Shown here in pieces: positions 1-10,694 of a stretch of 64,000 nucleotides of DNA. Position 1 is the first letter of the stretch; each line of letters opens with the position of its first letter. This DNA is from Notolepis coatsorum (Eukaryota > Chordata > Actinopteri > Aulopiformes > Paralepididae): the NCBI GenBank assembly GCA_963971535.1, contig OZ020589.1:91766688-91830687 (forward strand), in the 5' to 3' direction. The position numbers and the translations under genes were made by a program. The notes under the pieces are model-generated. The model was not told the origin of the DNA and ran no database searches. It saw only the letters and a list, made by a program, of their open reading frames with translations.

Positions 1-492
1 ATAAACTCTAGGCTAGACCTAACATACTACAGCTTAGCTCTACGGGAAGGAGGAGATGGCTTGCTGAGAAAATGTTGCTCTACGTTTTGAGTTTAGAAAC
101 CAAATCTCATTGCCAAAAGAAAGTCTAATATGCCTATGCATATTACATGGTCCATAAAGGCCCCCAAACAGCATTGCCAACTTCCACAGAGCCATGTTTC
201 TTTGATGTGAGCTCCAGGTATTGACAATAGCAATGCTACATGCCCTACCACATGGCCCCTAATGGCCACCACAATCATAATGTGTAGAGGGATAGGCAGT
301 AAGAACCAGTGTATCGCCACATTGGGGACCTCCCTTCACTGGGAGGCCCACCACACATCAGGAAGGCTCGACAGCTAGCTCCGATATCCCAGAACCACCC
401 CCTCCATGCTAGCTCTCCCTGCCCATGTTACCCACATGCAGAACTCCCTTGTGTTCTCCTATCCTTATGTCGAAAACGGTACTACTGCGGTG
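1..492. other. No recognised gene or repeat
   Basis: I see no recognisable coding domain, repeat terminus or RNA gene here. The open frames are short and show no known motif. Confidence 0.4.
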
Positions 493-784
493 AAAGGAAC
501 ACGCCAACATTTTGGGAAATTAGGTTATTGTCTGGCTTCATGTTAGCCTAGCTTAGCACAATGAATGGAAGCGGACAGTGCCGGTTAGCCTAGGCATTGT
601 CCAACTAACACCTCTCCCGAAGGCTAACCGGCACTGTCCGCTTCCATTCATTGTGCTAAGCTAGGCTAACATGCAGCCAGATAGATTTCTACTGAACGCA
701 CAGAGAGGAAACTGTTATCTATCTTCTTGTCTCTCTCTGGAGAAGACAGTAAGCTAATTTCCCAAAATGTTGGCGTGTTCCTTT
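493..784. mobile_element. Foldback MITE with 30-bp TIRs and inner palindrome
   Basis: The ends 493-522 and 755-784 are perfect 30-bp inverted repeats beginning AAAGGAACACGCCAAC. Inside, 541-591 and 621-671 form a second perfect 51-bp inverted repeat around a 29-base loop. The element has no coding capacity. The right end reads CTTTAA, so a TTAA target is possible, but the left flank does not keep it and no target duplication is clear. It is a non-autonomous DNA transposon of the foldback/MITE type; the superfamily is not assigned. Confidence 0.8.
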
Positions 785-940
785 AACAATATCACATGTG
801 AAACAGAAACTTATTTATTTTGGTGCCCAGCTGACATTATATCTCCTCAACCAAATCCACCGACTTCCTCTCAATGCCTCTTCAGACATCTCCTGAACTT
901 CGCAAACTCGGGCCACAAATCCCCAGCTCTCCCAATAAAT

Positions 941-1203
941 GGTAAATGGCTGCATTTATATTGCACTTTTATCCAAAGTGCTTTACAATTTGTTCCTCAC
1001 ATTTGACCCATTCACTCACACATTCGCACACCGACGGCAGAGGCAACCATGCAAGGTGCCAACCTGCTCATCGGGAGCAGTTAGGGGTTAAGTGTCTTGG
1101 TCAAGGACACTTCGACACGCTGCCCGAGTGGAGCGGGAATCGAACCGGGAACCTCCGAATTACCAGACGACTTCTCTACCTCCTGAGCCACCGTCTCCCC
1201 CAA
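941..1203 (-). mobile_element. tRNA-headed SINE
   Basis: Read on the minus strand, the head starts near 1203 with an A-box-like TGGCTCAGGAGG followed by a B-box GGTTCGATTCC (plus-strand 1136-1146). The body contains a conserved-looking stretch GTGTCCTTGACCAAGACACTT. The tail resembles common fish SINE/LINE tails (AAAGCACTTTGGATAAAAG, then ATATAAATGCA). These are the parts of a polymerase III-transcribed, tRNA-derived SINE. It is not a functional tRNA gene because no acceptor stem or full cloverleaf is kept. Confidence 0.8.
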
Positions 1204-1224
1204 TAGTGATATTATAGTCAATCG

Positions 1225-1400
1225 TGCTACGAACCCTTTGCATCCCGCTTCTGCCGGACATACCCTAGCGTTCCATCCTCGGACATACCATCACTTCTGC
1301 TGGACATACTGTACCCTAACCCTAGCATTCCATCCTCTGGCATACCATCACTTCTGCCGGATATACCCTAGCGTTCCATCCTCGCTGTTAGTGTTAACTA
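1225..1400. repeat. Degenerate tandem repeat, about 57 bp unit
   Basis: The phrases CTTCTGCCGGACATACC, CTAGCGTTCCATCCTC and CATACCATCACTTCTGC recur about three times at roughly 57-bp spacing, with substitutions and a small insertion. Confidence 0.6.
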
Positions 1401-3080
1401 TTTCTCCCAAATCTACCTGCATCTCCCAGTCATTGGCTCCCTTTAGTTGGCTGATGATTCATACCTGCCTAAAAACCTACCTCCTCTACATTTCTTTCCC
1501 TCGTGAACAAATTGAATAGCTACACTCTCCACCCAATTACACCCTGAATTCACCTGCACTCTTCTGCTTGCAATTCCTGCCGCTAAGCTTTTCAAGACTT
1601 GGTTATGTCATTCTAAATATATACATAAACAAATATACAGGGTGGGATATCAGCATCAAACAACCAACTCCCCACCTGCTCACAATGGTGAGGAGAAATA
1701 ATGAATACAAAGATAAGAAAACAGAATAATAATAATATAAATACAGACAACACAGCCTCCATACAGTATTCAGCCATCATTCCTAGGTCTAGGAAGTACC
1801 TTCCAGAATATGTTGGATATTCTAATCTAGATCCCACTTAATCAAGGAATTGAGTCCATATACAACATCATTTTACCTCTTGACCAATATGTTCCATGTT
1901 CCAATATTCCATGGGGGAAAAAGTCAATATTGATTTGTGGGTTCGGCATTCCCAACAGAAGGCATATTGGATCCAAATCCAATTTATTAAAACCTTTTTT
2001 ATTTTCACCCAGAAATCCTGGATATGTATACAGGCCATACAGTATGTATAAAACGACCAACCTCACTACTACATTTAATGCATAAGTTGTTCTGAATAAA
2101 TCTTTTAACTTGTAGGAATCTAAAGAAAATGTGTTTAAGGTGGTTTATATTTCAATCTTAGTTGATCAAATTCTGTCCTTTTCAAAGACGTTTTTCAAAA
2201 TTGTAATACCTACATTTTCCCACAGAGGAAACCGGTTATCTGTCATACCTGGAATAAATCTGTCATACCTTTTTTTTCTTTTCACAGAGAGCAAGTACAG
2301 AGAGCATTTACTGTCCGTTTGTGATAACAGCCCCTAACGGCTTGTGGTATAACAATGACTAACATTTTCTAAGCACCGATGCCTTGTTAAGGAAGAATAT
2401 GTTTCATGAAACACGGCACAAGCAAGATAGCTTCAGGATTTTGTTTTTGAGTCAGTCAAAATTCTGGGAATGAGTTTCATTTAAATGGGCCATGTATCGT
2501 TTTTGACTATTGCCTAAACATTTCAGACTGCTAAATCCATACAAAGACTAGGCTAAAGTAATTTTCTACAATATCTCCCCTTTAAAATGAGTGCAGCGAC
2601 TAACCAACCAGTATGTATCATACAGTATTTTCTAAATAAAGTAAATAAACCTTTTTTTTAATCAAATCTTTATTTATTTATATACACAAAACAAGACAAA
2701 CACAATACAGCAACAATAACAATACCACAATAATAACAACAACAATGACATTAGCAATAACAAAAATAATAAACGCAGAACAAAACATAAAAAATCAACT
2801 ATACTATTATAGACACCACAAAAGACAATTCCTCTCCCACCCCAGAACCCCCGAACTCCCAAGGACCCCGCTCCGCCGCCAGGTTGTGGACCAAAGCAGC
2901 CAAGCAAGGATCGAGGCATGCAGATCCCGAGAGGTCCGGTCCATCTGTCCCATGTCATTGGAGGAAGAACAACTACACTGACACAAAACAGCAATACACA
3001 GAACACAGCAATCTATATTATCAGAAACCCCCCTGAAAAAAGAAGGTTGCATTCCAACAACTACATAACCCTGAACAAAC
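1401..3080. other. Intergenic DNA, no gene recognised
   Basis: AT-rich sequence with only short frames. From 2650 to 3080 there is an A-rich stretch with many short AACAA/ATAATAA runs on the plus strand, which could be the reversed tail of an old retroelement, but I see no diagnostic motif. Confidence 0.35.
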
Positions 3081-3082
3081 AA

Positions 3083-3143
3083 TAGAATAGAATAGAATAG
3101 ATCTTTATTTGTCATAGTTGGTACAACGAAACTTGTTAGGAAC
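3083..3143 (-). mobile_element. 3' tail of a non-LTR element
   Basis: A run of AATAG units is followed by ATCTTTATTTGTCATAGTTGG and ACAACGAAACTTG. Fish LINE and SINE 3' ends commonly read in this way when reversed (ACAATGAAATT-type motif plus simple-repeat tail). Only the tail is present, so the family is not assigned. Confidence 0.45.
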
Positions 3144-3164
3144 ATACACAGACCTAACATTACC

Positions 3165-3268
3165 TAACCTATACCGTTGCACAGGTAAGATGTGACATCC
3201 CTTTAACCTATACCGTTGCACAGGTAAGATGTGACATCCCTTTAACCTATACAGTTGCACAGGTAAGA
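3165..3268. repeat. 39-bp tandem repeat, about 2.6 copies
   Basis: The unit AACCTATACCGTTGCACAGG... repeats at an exact 39-bp spacing: ACAGGTAAG starts at 3181, 3220 and 3259. The copies are nearly identical, so the array is young. Confidence 0.85.
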
Positions 3269-3770
3269 GTAAATAAACCTATGACCAGTAGCAATGCACG
3301 GATCCCACACTGAGCTCAGTACTGGATTAATTTTGACCTAAAGCTCTATCCGTTATCAGATAGTGAGAAGTGTTATTTGCCAATCTGATTCACTGATATA
3401 CATTGCGCCAGCCTAAGTGTATTCAAGTTCTAAGATTGAAATATGTTGCTGAAAATCATTTGAAACTGTTCATTGGAGTTAATAAAAGGAAGTTGTACTG
3501 CGATCAAGTGGCTTTGTATTTATTTTTTTGTCGCCCAGCTTGAGTGTGATGTTTACAAATTTTACATAGACAAGAAAATCCCAAGCAAGAGGTTCGTCCA
3601 ACAATTTTCTTTTTAACAAACTACTTATTAAAGACATTGAATTGTTGTATTAGATGTGTTGGTATCCTCAATGACGAGCAAAATCTAAACCGTGTTAAAG
3701 CTTGCCAGGTTTCAATTGGTCCTTTCTTACTCAAATAAACCACAGCTGAGAAGGGAATCCATGCACAAGT
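3269..3770. other. No recognised feature
   Basis: No coding motif, terminus or tandem structure is recognisable in this AT-rich stretch. Confidence 0.35.
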
Positions 3771-3900
3771 ATTCAAGAGTTGTATTTGTCACATACATAT
3801 ACAAGTCATGCAGTGAAATGTAGGTGGCCATGCCCGCCTAGATTGTGCAAAATACAAATAAATAAGATAAAAAGTTGCTAAAAGTAAAAGCTAATATAAT
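3771..3900 (-). mobile_element. Retroposon 3' tail-like fragment
   Basis: TATTTGTCACATACATATACAAG followed by TGCAGTGAAATG, GTGCAAAATACAA and ATAAATAAGATAAAA is the usual look of reversed fish retroposon tails. No coding portion is left. Confidence 0.4.
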
Positions 3901-4097
3901 ATACAATTTCAGCTGCATTATACAAATGATCAGACTCCTTGTCACTGGTCAAGAAGGCTCACCAGCATCTCCTCTTCCAGAGGTAGGCTACATGAATTAG
4001 TCAACATTTTAGTTATGGCATGACGTTTTAACGTCAGCAGGAAAACCGAAGAGGTAGTGTCACAGTTTAACGTGTACTCCCCAACTTAACTGTTTTT

Positions 4098-4330
4098 AAG
4101 ATAAGATAACATATTCCTTTATTGATCCCCTTGGGGAATTTCATTCATCATAGCAGCAGGGGGGGGAGGGGAGGTACAGGTACATGTGATAGTAGAAGAC
4201 ATGATACAGGTCATAAAAATATAATACAGTGGAGAAGTAAAAAATAAAAATAGGCAGTGTAAACAATATAATTAACTCTGGACATGTGCATATGGGCAAG
4301 TAGGCACTGTAAATAGGTCAAGGTGCAGAT
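4098..4330 (-). mobile_element. Retroposon 3' tail-like fragment
   Basis: AAGATAAGATAAC, then CCTTTATTGATCCCCTTGGG and GGAATTTCATT, is a pattern found at reversed 3' ends of abundant fish LINE/SINE families. It is followed by AAAATAAAAATAGGCAGTG. The upstream body is lost. Confidence 0.5.
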
Positions 4331-5096
4331 GAGGGTATGTATGCCCTCTCAGATATATTATGCCTTACACTTTTTCCCATTATTAAAAATGTCCTTTCAT
4401 GTGTAATTTCTTAATAAATTATGGTGTGGAATACACAGACTGTGGATGAACCTCTGGAACTATAAACTATGGATTACCGAGTGTATCCTGAATGATGATA
4501 TATATAATTATAAACAGTATTTGAAACTGGACTTGAACACACACACACACACATTTATTTTGGTTCACCAATGAAATTTCCTCTCTGCGCTCATCCCATT
4601 GTCCTTCCCCCCCAAGGGCAGCCGGGAGCAGACATGGGTTGCGGTGTGGGGCCACGCCCGGGGACAAATCCAAGTGCTCCTGTCCGTCTTTGCCAGGGAC
4701 GTGAGAACGTTAGCGATCTGTTCTGCATGTTTCTCCATTGGGTGTCTCTCTTTTTCTGGAGGGGAAACCCTTGCGAGCACGGGGAGAACATGCAAACTCC
4801 ACACAGAAAGGCCCGGGATATAGCCCACCTGGGTACTGGGTATTTGCTGAGAACGTGAGATCTTCTATGAGTCTCCCTGCACTGCACCTAGAACACTGGA
4901 CAATATTGACTTATTGGTACGTGATTAGGCACAGCTGTAGGGATTTAACCTTGTTGGAAGATAACCTGGAAATTGGCTCACAGACAGTCTCCCATAGACC
5001 TGTTCATCAGAGTCAGTGTGCGTGAGCATTACCGGAGCACAAAGGAATGTAACCCTGGTTAGAACAACTGGGCAGACTACAATATATTTGCATTTG
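4331..5096. other. Intergenic, old repeat fragment
   Basis: There is a short (AC)n run at 4539-4552. Around 4780-4815 the phrase GGGGAGAACATGCAAACTCC is one I know as a frequent fish LINE-derived fragment. The overlapping open frames on both strands (4467-5025) encode no recognisable domain and are best read as chance frames. Confidence 0.35.
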
Positions 5097-5197
5097 TTTG
5101 ATTGATTGAACATTTTATTAACAGATTGCAGAATGAGTACAATACAGTACAGCTCAATACACACAATTGTTAAGGGGATGCAGACCAGAGAAAGATG
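5097..5197 (-). mobile_element. LINE 3'-UTR copy a (AATG/ATTC-tailed family)
   Basis: Minus-strand copy of a 3' end that recurs throughout the window. On its sense strand it runs CTCTGGTCTGCATCCCC, TTAACAATTGTGTGTATTGAG, CATTCTGCAATCTGTTAATAAA and then a TTCA/ATCA simple-repeat tail. The fullest copy is at 9545-10093. Confidence 0.75.
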
Positions 5198-5292
5198 AAG
5201 TATACAATTTTTAAGGATCTGTTCTGTTCTGTTACCTGGTCGGGGAATGACCCTTAGATTAATCTGTCTAGTTTAGTTAGGATGTCTATTTG

Positions 5293-5324
5293 CTCCCATG
5301 TCTGCTTTTCTGCAGACATGGGAG
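5293..5324. repeat. 13-bp inverted repeat (hairpin)
   Basis: CTCCCATGTCTGC at 5293-5305 is mirrored by GCAGACATGGGAG at 5312-5324, just where the LINE coding sequence becomes recognisable. It may be a 5'-inversion scar or chance. Confidence 0.55.
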
Positions 5325-5340
5325 AACCTTTTTAACCTCT

Positions 5341-7148
5341 GTCTCTGTCTCAACCTGTCCCATGGAAGGAGGACAGTAATAGAGGCAAAACGGCGCTACA
5401 GGGATAAAATTGAACTCCAGTTTGAACAGGCTGACTCCAGAGCTATGTGGCAAGGGCTCAAAACGATGACAGACTACAAAGGCACCTCCCTCAAACTGAA
5501 CAGTGACATCTCCTTAGCAAATGACCTCAATACCTTCTATGCGAGGTTTGATGCTGGTAATAACAACACCAGCCCACAAGCCACGGCAATGGGGGGGGGG
5601 GTCTGCTGCTGATGGAGACTCAGTGTTCAGGGTAACAGAGCATGAGGTGAGGCGGACCTTTAAAAAAGTGAATATCAGGAAGGCAGCAGGACCGGACGGC
5701 ATCCCCGGACGCGTCCTAAAAGTCTGTGCCGACCAACTGGCCCCGGTATTCACTGACATATTTAACCTGTCCTAATTGAATCTATATGAATTGAAAATGG
5801 GGGACCCTGATGGAAACAAGACAAACGTCTTTCTCAGGTCTGCATCCCCTTAACAATTGTATGTATTGAGCCGTACTGTATTGTACCCATTCTGCAATCT
5901 GTTAAATAAAGTTTTCATTCATTCATTCATTCCTTAGAACAGGCTGTCATCCCCACCTGCCTGAAGAAGTCCACTATTATCCCTGTACCCAAAAAATCCA
6001 AGCCTGCTTGCCTCAACGACTACCGCCCTGTAGCTCTCACCTCCATAGCCATGAAGTGCTTTGAGAAGCTAGTAAAGGGCTACATCTGCTCCTCCCTCCC
6101 CATCAACCTGGACCCCCTGCAATTTGCATACCGCCCCAACAGGTCCACGGAGGACGCCATAGCCCATGAGCTGCACACAGCAGCATCACACCTGGACAAG
6201 AGGAAGGGGAACTATGTGAGAATGCTATTCATCGACTACAGCTCGGCATTCAATACCATAGTCCCCTCCAAACTCATAGCCAAGCTCAGGGACCTGGGCT
6301 TGAACTATGACCTCTGCCAGTGGGTCTTGGACTTCCTGACGGGCAGACCCCAGGTGGTGAGAGCAGGCAACTGCACCTCCTCATCCATCACCCTCAACAT
6401 GTGTTCTGAGTCCCCTCCTCTACTCCCTGTACACACACGACTGTGTGGCTCAGCGGAGTAGCAACACAATCATCAAATTTGCTGACGACACAGTAGTGGT
6501 GGGCCTGACGAGAGGGCCTACCTGGAAGAGGTCAAGGTCCTGGCGGGATGGTGCCAGGAAAACAGCCTCTCCCTGAACGTCAGCAAAACAAAGGAGATGA
6601 TTGTGGACTTCAGGAGGTCGGGGGTCAAGGACTACAGCCCCCTCAGCATCGACGGGGCACCGGTTGAGAGAGTGAACAGCTTTAAGTACCTCGGAGCCCA
6701 CATATCCGAGGACTTGACATGGACCACACACATTGACAGTGTTGTGAAGAAGGCACGACAACGCCTCTACTTCCTCAGGCGCCTAAGGAAGTTCCAAGTC
6801 AGTCAGAAGATCCTTAAGAACTTCTACTCATGTACAATAGAGAGCATCCTGACTGGCAACATCACCTCCTGGTTTGGGAATAGCACTGCACAAGACCGAA
6901 GCAGACTACAAAGAGTGACACGTTCAGCCGAACGCACAATTGGAGGGGGGCTCCCCACCCTCCAGAACATTTACAACAAGCGGTGCAGGGGCAAGGCTAA
7001 GAGAATCATTAAGGACTCCAGCCACCCGAACAACTGCCTCTTTGAACTGCTGCGGTCAGGCAAGCGATACCGGAGTCTCAAGGCGAGCACAGAAAGACTC
7101 AGAAGAAGCTTCTATCCCCAGGCCATCAGGCTGCTCAACGAACAATGA
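5341..7148 (+). pseudogene. LINE ORF2 reverse transcriptase, broken
   Basis: The protein would carry an endonuclease/RT polyprotein for target-primed reverse transcription. Visible parts in order: the linker before RT (EAKRRYRDKIE at about 5383); the RT fingers with KAAGPDGIPGRVLK (about 5680); after the nested insertion, [19 protein letters not shown] and motif [13 protein letters not shown] (about 6222); motif C FADDTVVVGL (about 6477); and the thumb and C-terminus to the stop after LLNEQ at 7148. Damage seen: a G-run frameshift near 5590, a 160-bp insertion at 5775-5934, an apparent short deletion near 6400 that removes the motif B region (where this group usually has GxPQG), and a frameshift near 6510. 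It cannot encode an active enzyme. Confidence 0.85.
5775..5934 (+). mobile_element. LINE 3'-UTR copy b nested in LINE ORF2
   Basis: A copy of the recurring 3' end (GAAAATGGGGGACCCTGATG ... ATTCATTCATTC) splits the RT frame between codons for FNLS and EQAV. A short CCT/TCCT at both junctions may be a target duplication. It shows that the recurring family is mobile and younger than the host LINE. Confidence 0.8.
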
Positions 7149-7595
7149 ACACTACACAACAACCATCAAACGCACATAGCACACACATCCACACGCACAC
7201 ACTCACTTTAAACAAACACACTGTAGCACCCACTCCCCACACTTTATATTTATTGATAAAGGATTTGCACTACAACTCGTACACCTTACTGTAAATTGTA
7301 CCTAAATTGTACCTCATCCCATTTCTGCTTTGCACTATATAGTATTGTATATTAGTACACAGCATAGTATATTGTATATTACATGGTAACTCAGTTACGT
7401 CTATTCTGCATCGAACATTGTACATATGTCTATACTGAACATTGTGACCTCACTTTCTACTTCTAATTTACATGCTATACTATGTTATTTGATACTTATC
7501 TTGTCTAGCACAGTCTCTGGAGCGTAACAGTAAGAAGCATTTTGTATAAAAGTATTCTGTACTTCTGTATGACAACTATTAAAGAAACTTGAAAC

Positions 7596-8500
7596 TTGAA
7601 CAGCTTCATATCGCCTTCTGTCTGGCCTGCAGTGCTGAACCTTCTGAGCGGCTTATCCTGCCCCCCGGGGCATACGACCCTGAGCTATTGTCTTGTATCT
7701 CATCCTGTATCCATACGCTTGCAGTAGTTCTATCTATTACTCAATTTCACAATTTTCTTATATACTATGATTCCACTGTCACCATGTATGCATATGCTCA
7801 CTACATGTATTTATTGCTCCATCTCCGCCCACTACAAACATGGGAACTCTCGAACCCCTGTCCCAACCCCCCCCCCCCCCCCCCCCCCCCCCTCTCTCTG
7901 AGTCGTTGTCTCGTAGTGCTGACCAAGGTGGTGGATGTCTCGGGGTCTTGGCCAAGATTGCAGTGACTGTTCTACGTGTGCACCACAAGGCCATGGATTA
8001 GCTTCTTACTGTATTCTGTCCGGTCTGTCAACGTGGTTCAGACATTCATTGCTGGGTTAAGTACTTCTATTCTATTCACATAATATGCTTAATACATATA
8101 TCTATCCTATTCACATATGCTTACCACTTGTATCTATTGCTATGTCTGCCCATCACAATCATGCGAACTGGCTAACGCCTGTCCCATCTCCCTGTCTCCC
8201 TGTGAGTGGCTGTCTCGGAGTGATGACCGGAGTGTTGGACGTCCCGTGATGAAGACCGGGAGGATGCGACCCTATCTTCGCCTCAAATAGATCCGATATC
8301 AGCTCTATCTTTAATCTTTCAAAAATGTTCAATTGCTATCGCTATCAGCTCTATCTTTAATCTTAATCTTAATCTTTCGAAATGTTCAGTTGCTATCGCT
8401 ATCAGCTCTATCTTTAATCTTTCAAAATGTTCAGTTGGTATCACATGCACTTATCTGTGTTTCACTACACATATGAGTGCATGCCTACCAACTGTTGGCC
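7596..8500. other. Non-coding DNA with poly-C tract and AT repeats
   Basis: A run of 26 C lies at 7867-7892, followed by CTCTCTCT. From about 8290 to 8440 the phrase ATCAGCTCTATCTTTAATC recurs three times with TTTCAAAATGTTCA between copies. No coding domain is visible; the frame over the poly-C tract is an artefact of composition. Confidence 0.5.
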
Positions 8501-8835
8501 TGTTTTATTGCAACACTACTATCACCGACATCTAAGAAGGGAGATCCCCCCTTGAATGGCCCTTCTAAGGTTTCTCTCCTCCACATTGCCTGTGGTGCAT
8601 TTTTTCCTATTGCTAGGTTTTAGTGAGTTTTTCCTTACCTTCGCGTGGGGTATGTCTGGGAGTGTTGCATTTATTTATTTTGCATTTATTTAAAAAGAAA
8701 TTGACTTTATGGTGCTCTTGTTTTGTTCTTGACTTATTGAGATGTTTCTTCTTGACTTGTTTAAAGAAGACGTGTCCGGCCCATGGGGACATTAACGTGT
8801 GTTGTCGGGCCTTACAAATACATTTGATTTGATCT
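8501..8835 (+). mobile_element. LINE-like 3' tail
   Basis: GGTTTCTCTCCTCCACATTG, GTTTTTCCTTACCTTCG, GCCCATGGGGACATTAACG and finally TTACAAATACATTTGATTTG form the usual order of a fish L2-type 3' UTR, in which ATTTGATTTG is the tail. The coding part is missing. Confidence 0.5.
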
Positions 8836-9544
8836 GAAAGAGAGAGTAGGAAATCCCAGCTTCCTGAACCAGGAAGCTGAGAGGAACTTCTGAATGTCCA
8901 AGCCAGAATTAAACTTAGTACAATAGTGGGTTTTATTGGTAAACGTCCCAAGAATTATTCAGAGAAACATAGAGATATGATCAATGACAAATATGATCCA
9001 CATGGTTATTAATGTTCACAGAATGGAGAGGCCTCTACAGTGGCCTTGTCTGCCTTCACAATACATGTTTCCCTGTCCCGGTAAATACTGGCCTCACATG
9101 TACTTAGAAATAGCACAACACAGTTATATTTGAGTGTCTCATAATCTGAGATAGCCCAATGCTAATAAAGCAATAATACTTACATAAGAAATCACATCTT
9201 GTCACGGAGGGCGGAGGAGGTCAGGTGTGTATGCCTGCCTCCCTCAAACCTCCAATACCATAGTTTAAATACTGGTCATGATGTCATACACTTTACTCTT
9301 GCTTGACCAATTAAATCCTGCTTGCATGCTGAGGCCTGCTCCATTTACACTCTGCTGATGTCCTTATTTGGTCTTACCCTAAATGCCTCCAGGCTGCAGC
9401 TGTTTCCTACAGTCTTTACCACAGATGCTATGTATGTAAGACATTAATGGATTACTTTAGCTCTTTGATACTCGATATGATCTCCATATATATATATTTA
9501 TAATAGTTATCTATAACCCATTTTGAAACCAAACACTTGTATTA
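8836..9544. other. No recognised feature
   Basis: I see no recognisable coding or repeat signature apart from a short (AT)n near 9486-9500. Confidence 0.35.
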
Positions 9545-10093
9545 CAAACCCATATGTTCTAAGTTTAAACCCAGACTTAAAGAGTGAGAAATACCACATT
9601 CAATCCCTGCCCACATTCAAAACCGCTCTTAAAGAGCACCTACGGGAGGCTGCAATTCGAAACTGGCCACCGTAAATGCCCAAAACCCCCACCACCTCCT
9701 AATAGACAGTCTCCTCCCCACCGCATGTATATATTCCCTCCCCGCCGTATGTATATTTCTCTCCCACCCACCCACCCCCTCCAAATGTACAGTCCCCTCC
9801 CCATCATATGTATATACTCTGTCAGGATCTAGGGGTAACAGTACTGTATATTTGAATACCGTTTATGTCACAAATGTATCAGTACTAAATACCTATATGT
9901 CCCTATGCCATAAATGTCATGTATGTTGTGTATGTCATAAATGTCTATATGAATTGAAAATGGGGGACCCTGATGGAAACGAGACAAACGTCTTTCTCAG
10001 GTCTGCATCCCCTTAACAATTGTATGTATTGAGCCGTACTGTATTGTACCCATTCTGCAATCTGTTAAATAAAGTTTTCATTCATTCATTCAC
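9545..10093 (+). mobile_element. Longest copy (c) of the ATTC-tailed LINE 3' end
   Basis: This copy includes the last codons of a LINE ORF, read as FKTALKEHLREAAIRNWPP and stopping at 9673-9675. A pyrimidine-rich 3' UTR follows with repeated TCCCCNCC and ATGTATATA phrases, then ATGTCATAAATGT repeats, the core GAAAATGGGGGACCCTGATG, TTAAATAAAGTTTTCATTC and a terminal ATTC repeat. The short ORF end and the simple-repeat tail fit the CR1/L2 superfamily. The same 3' end occurs about ten more times in the window. Confidence 0.75.
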
Positions 10094-10224
10094 CATCATT
10101 ATCTTTTATATGTAGAGAATAGATCTTGTCAAATGGTTTAACATTATTTATAAGAAATGGATTAACCAATCATGTATATTATCTTTTCACAGTGGTAAGG
10201 CCAAATGTAAATAGGTCACCTTGC

Positions 10225-10257
<33 letters not shown>

Positions 10258-10309
10258 AAACTTTATTAACAGATTGCAGAATGGGTACAGTACAGCTCAA
10301 TACACACAA
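10225..10309 (-). mobile_element. LINE 3'-UTR copy d
   Basis: A (TTGA)n simple-repeat tail is followed by the reversed core (ACTTTATTAACAGATTGCAG, ATGGGTACAGTACAGCTC), ending abruptly after CACACAAT. Severely 5'-truncated insertion of the family described at 9545-10093. Confidence 0.75.
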
Positions 10310-10493
10310 TAGACCTGTCGCTAAACCACGCCCCAAAATAGAATTTGTCCAATCATATCACAGCAAAAATCCTCGCTGCAGAAAACTCGGTCAACACCAG
10401 AAAAGCCATTTGTGGGCTGCATCAAACCAAACGTCTGTGATCGAAACCACTGTGAAGAGTTCAGTTTATATGTTATTATCTACCTAATATCTG

Positions 10494-10694
10494 ATGGTGA
10501 AACGCTGTGCGTGGGGTACCTGTAATTCGGACACCAGGTACCGTGAAAGACTGGATGGAGGAGTATATTTCATACCTTTTCCGAAGCCCTAAAGACAACT
10601 CGACAAATGCAAGCGGTGGATTCTGTTGTGTCGTCGACCACATACACAACTGAATGTGAAGACCATTACCAAGGACACTTATGTTTGCTCAAAG
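10494..10694 (+). pseudogene. THAP zinc-finger exon with in-frame stop
   Basis: From the ATG at 10494 the frame reads MVKRCAWGTCNSDTRY ... GVYFIPFPKP, then a TAA at about codon 34, then continues in the same frame CKRWILLCRRPHTQL ... TYVCSK to a GTAAGG splice donor at 10695. C-x4-C near the start, the FPK phrase, the CKRWILL stretch and the C-terminal Cys match the THAP C2CH finger, a DNA-binding domain of P-element-like and ISL2EU/IS4EU-like transposases and of some host regulators. The single stop makes this copy defective unless it is a sequence error. Downstream sequence suggests a transposase rather than a host THAP gene. Confidence 0.65.

Larger units (their letters stand above)
5310..7595 (+). 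mobile_element. L2/Rex-like LINE, 5'-truncated and degraded
   Basis: Plus-strand non-LTR retrotransposon. Coding fragments (see the pseudogene entry) are followed by a 3' UTR from 7149 and an end near 7595 with a CTTGAA-type tail (GAAACTTGAAACTTGAAC). A second copy of its 3' part lies inverted at 12636-13417. The reverse transcriptase resembles the L2/CR1/Rex1 group; the exact clade is not assigned. The element is interrupted by another LINE tail at 5775-5934. Confidence 0.8.

Noticed and set aside
1060..1203. tRNA gene on the minus strand
   Set aside because: A- and B-box-like motifs are present but no cloverleaf or acceptor pairing; the body and tail are those of a SINE. The same holds for 29009-29115.
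2674..3160. Possible coding frames of 110 and 117 codons on the minus strand
   Set aside because: Composition-driven Leu/Val/Cys-rich translation of AAC/AAT-type repeats, with no domain.
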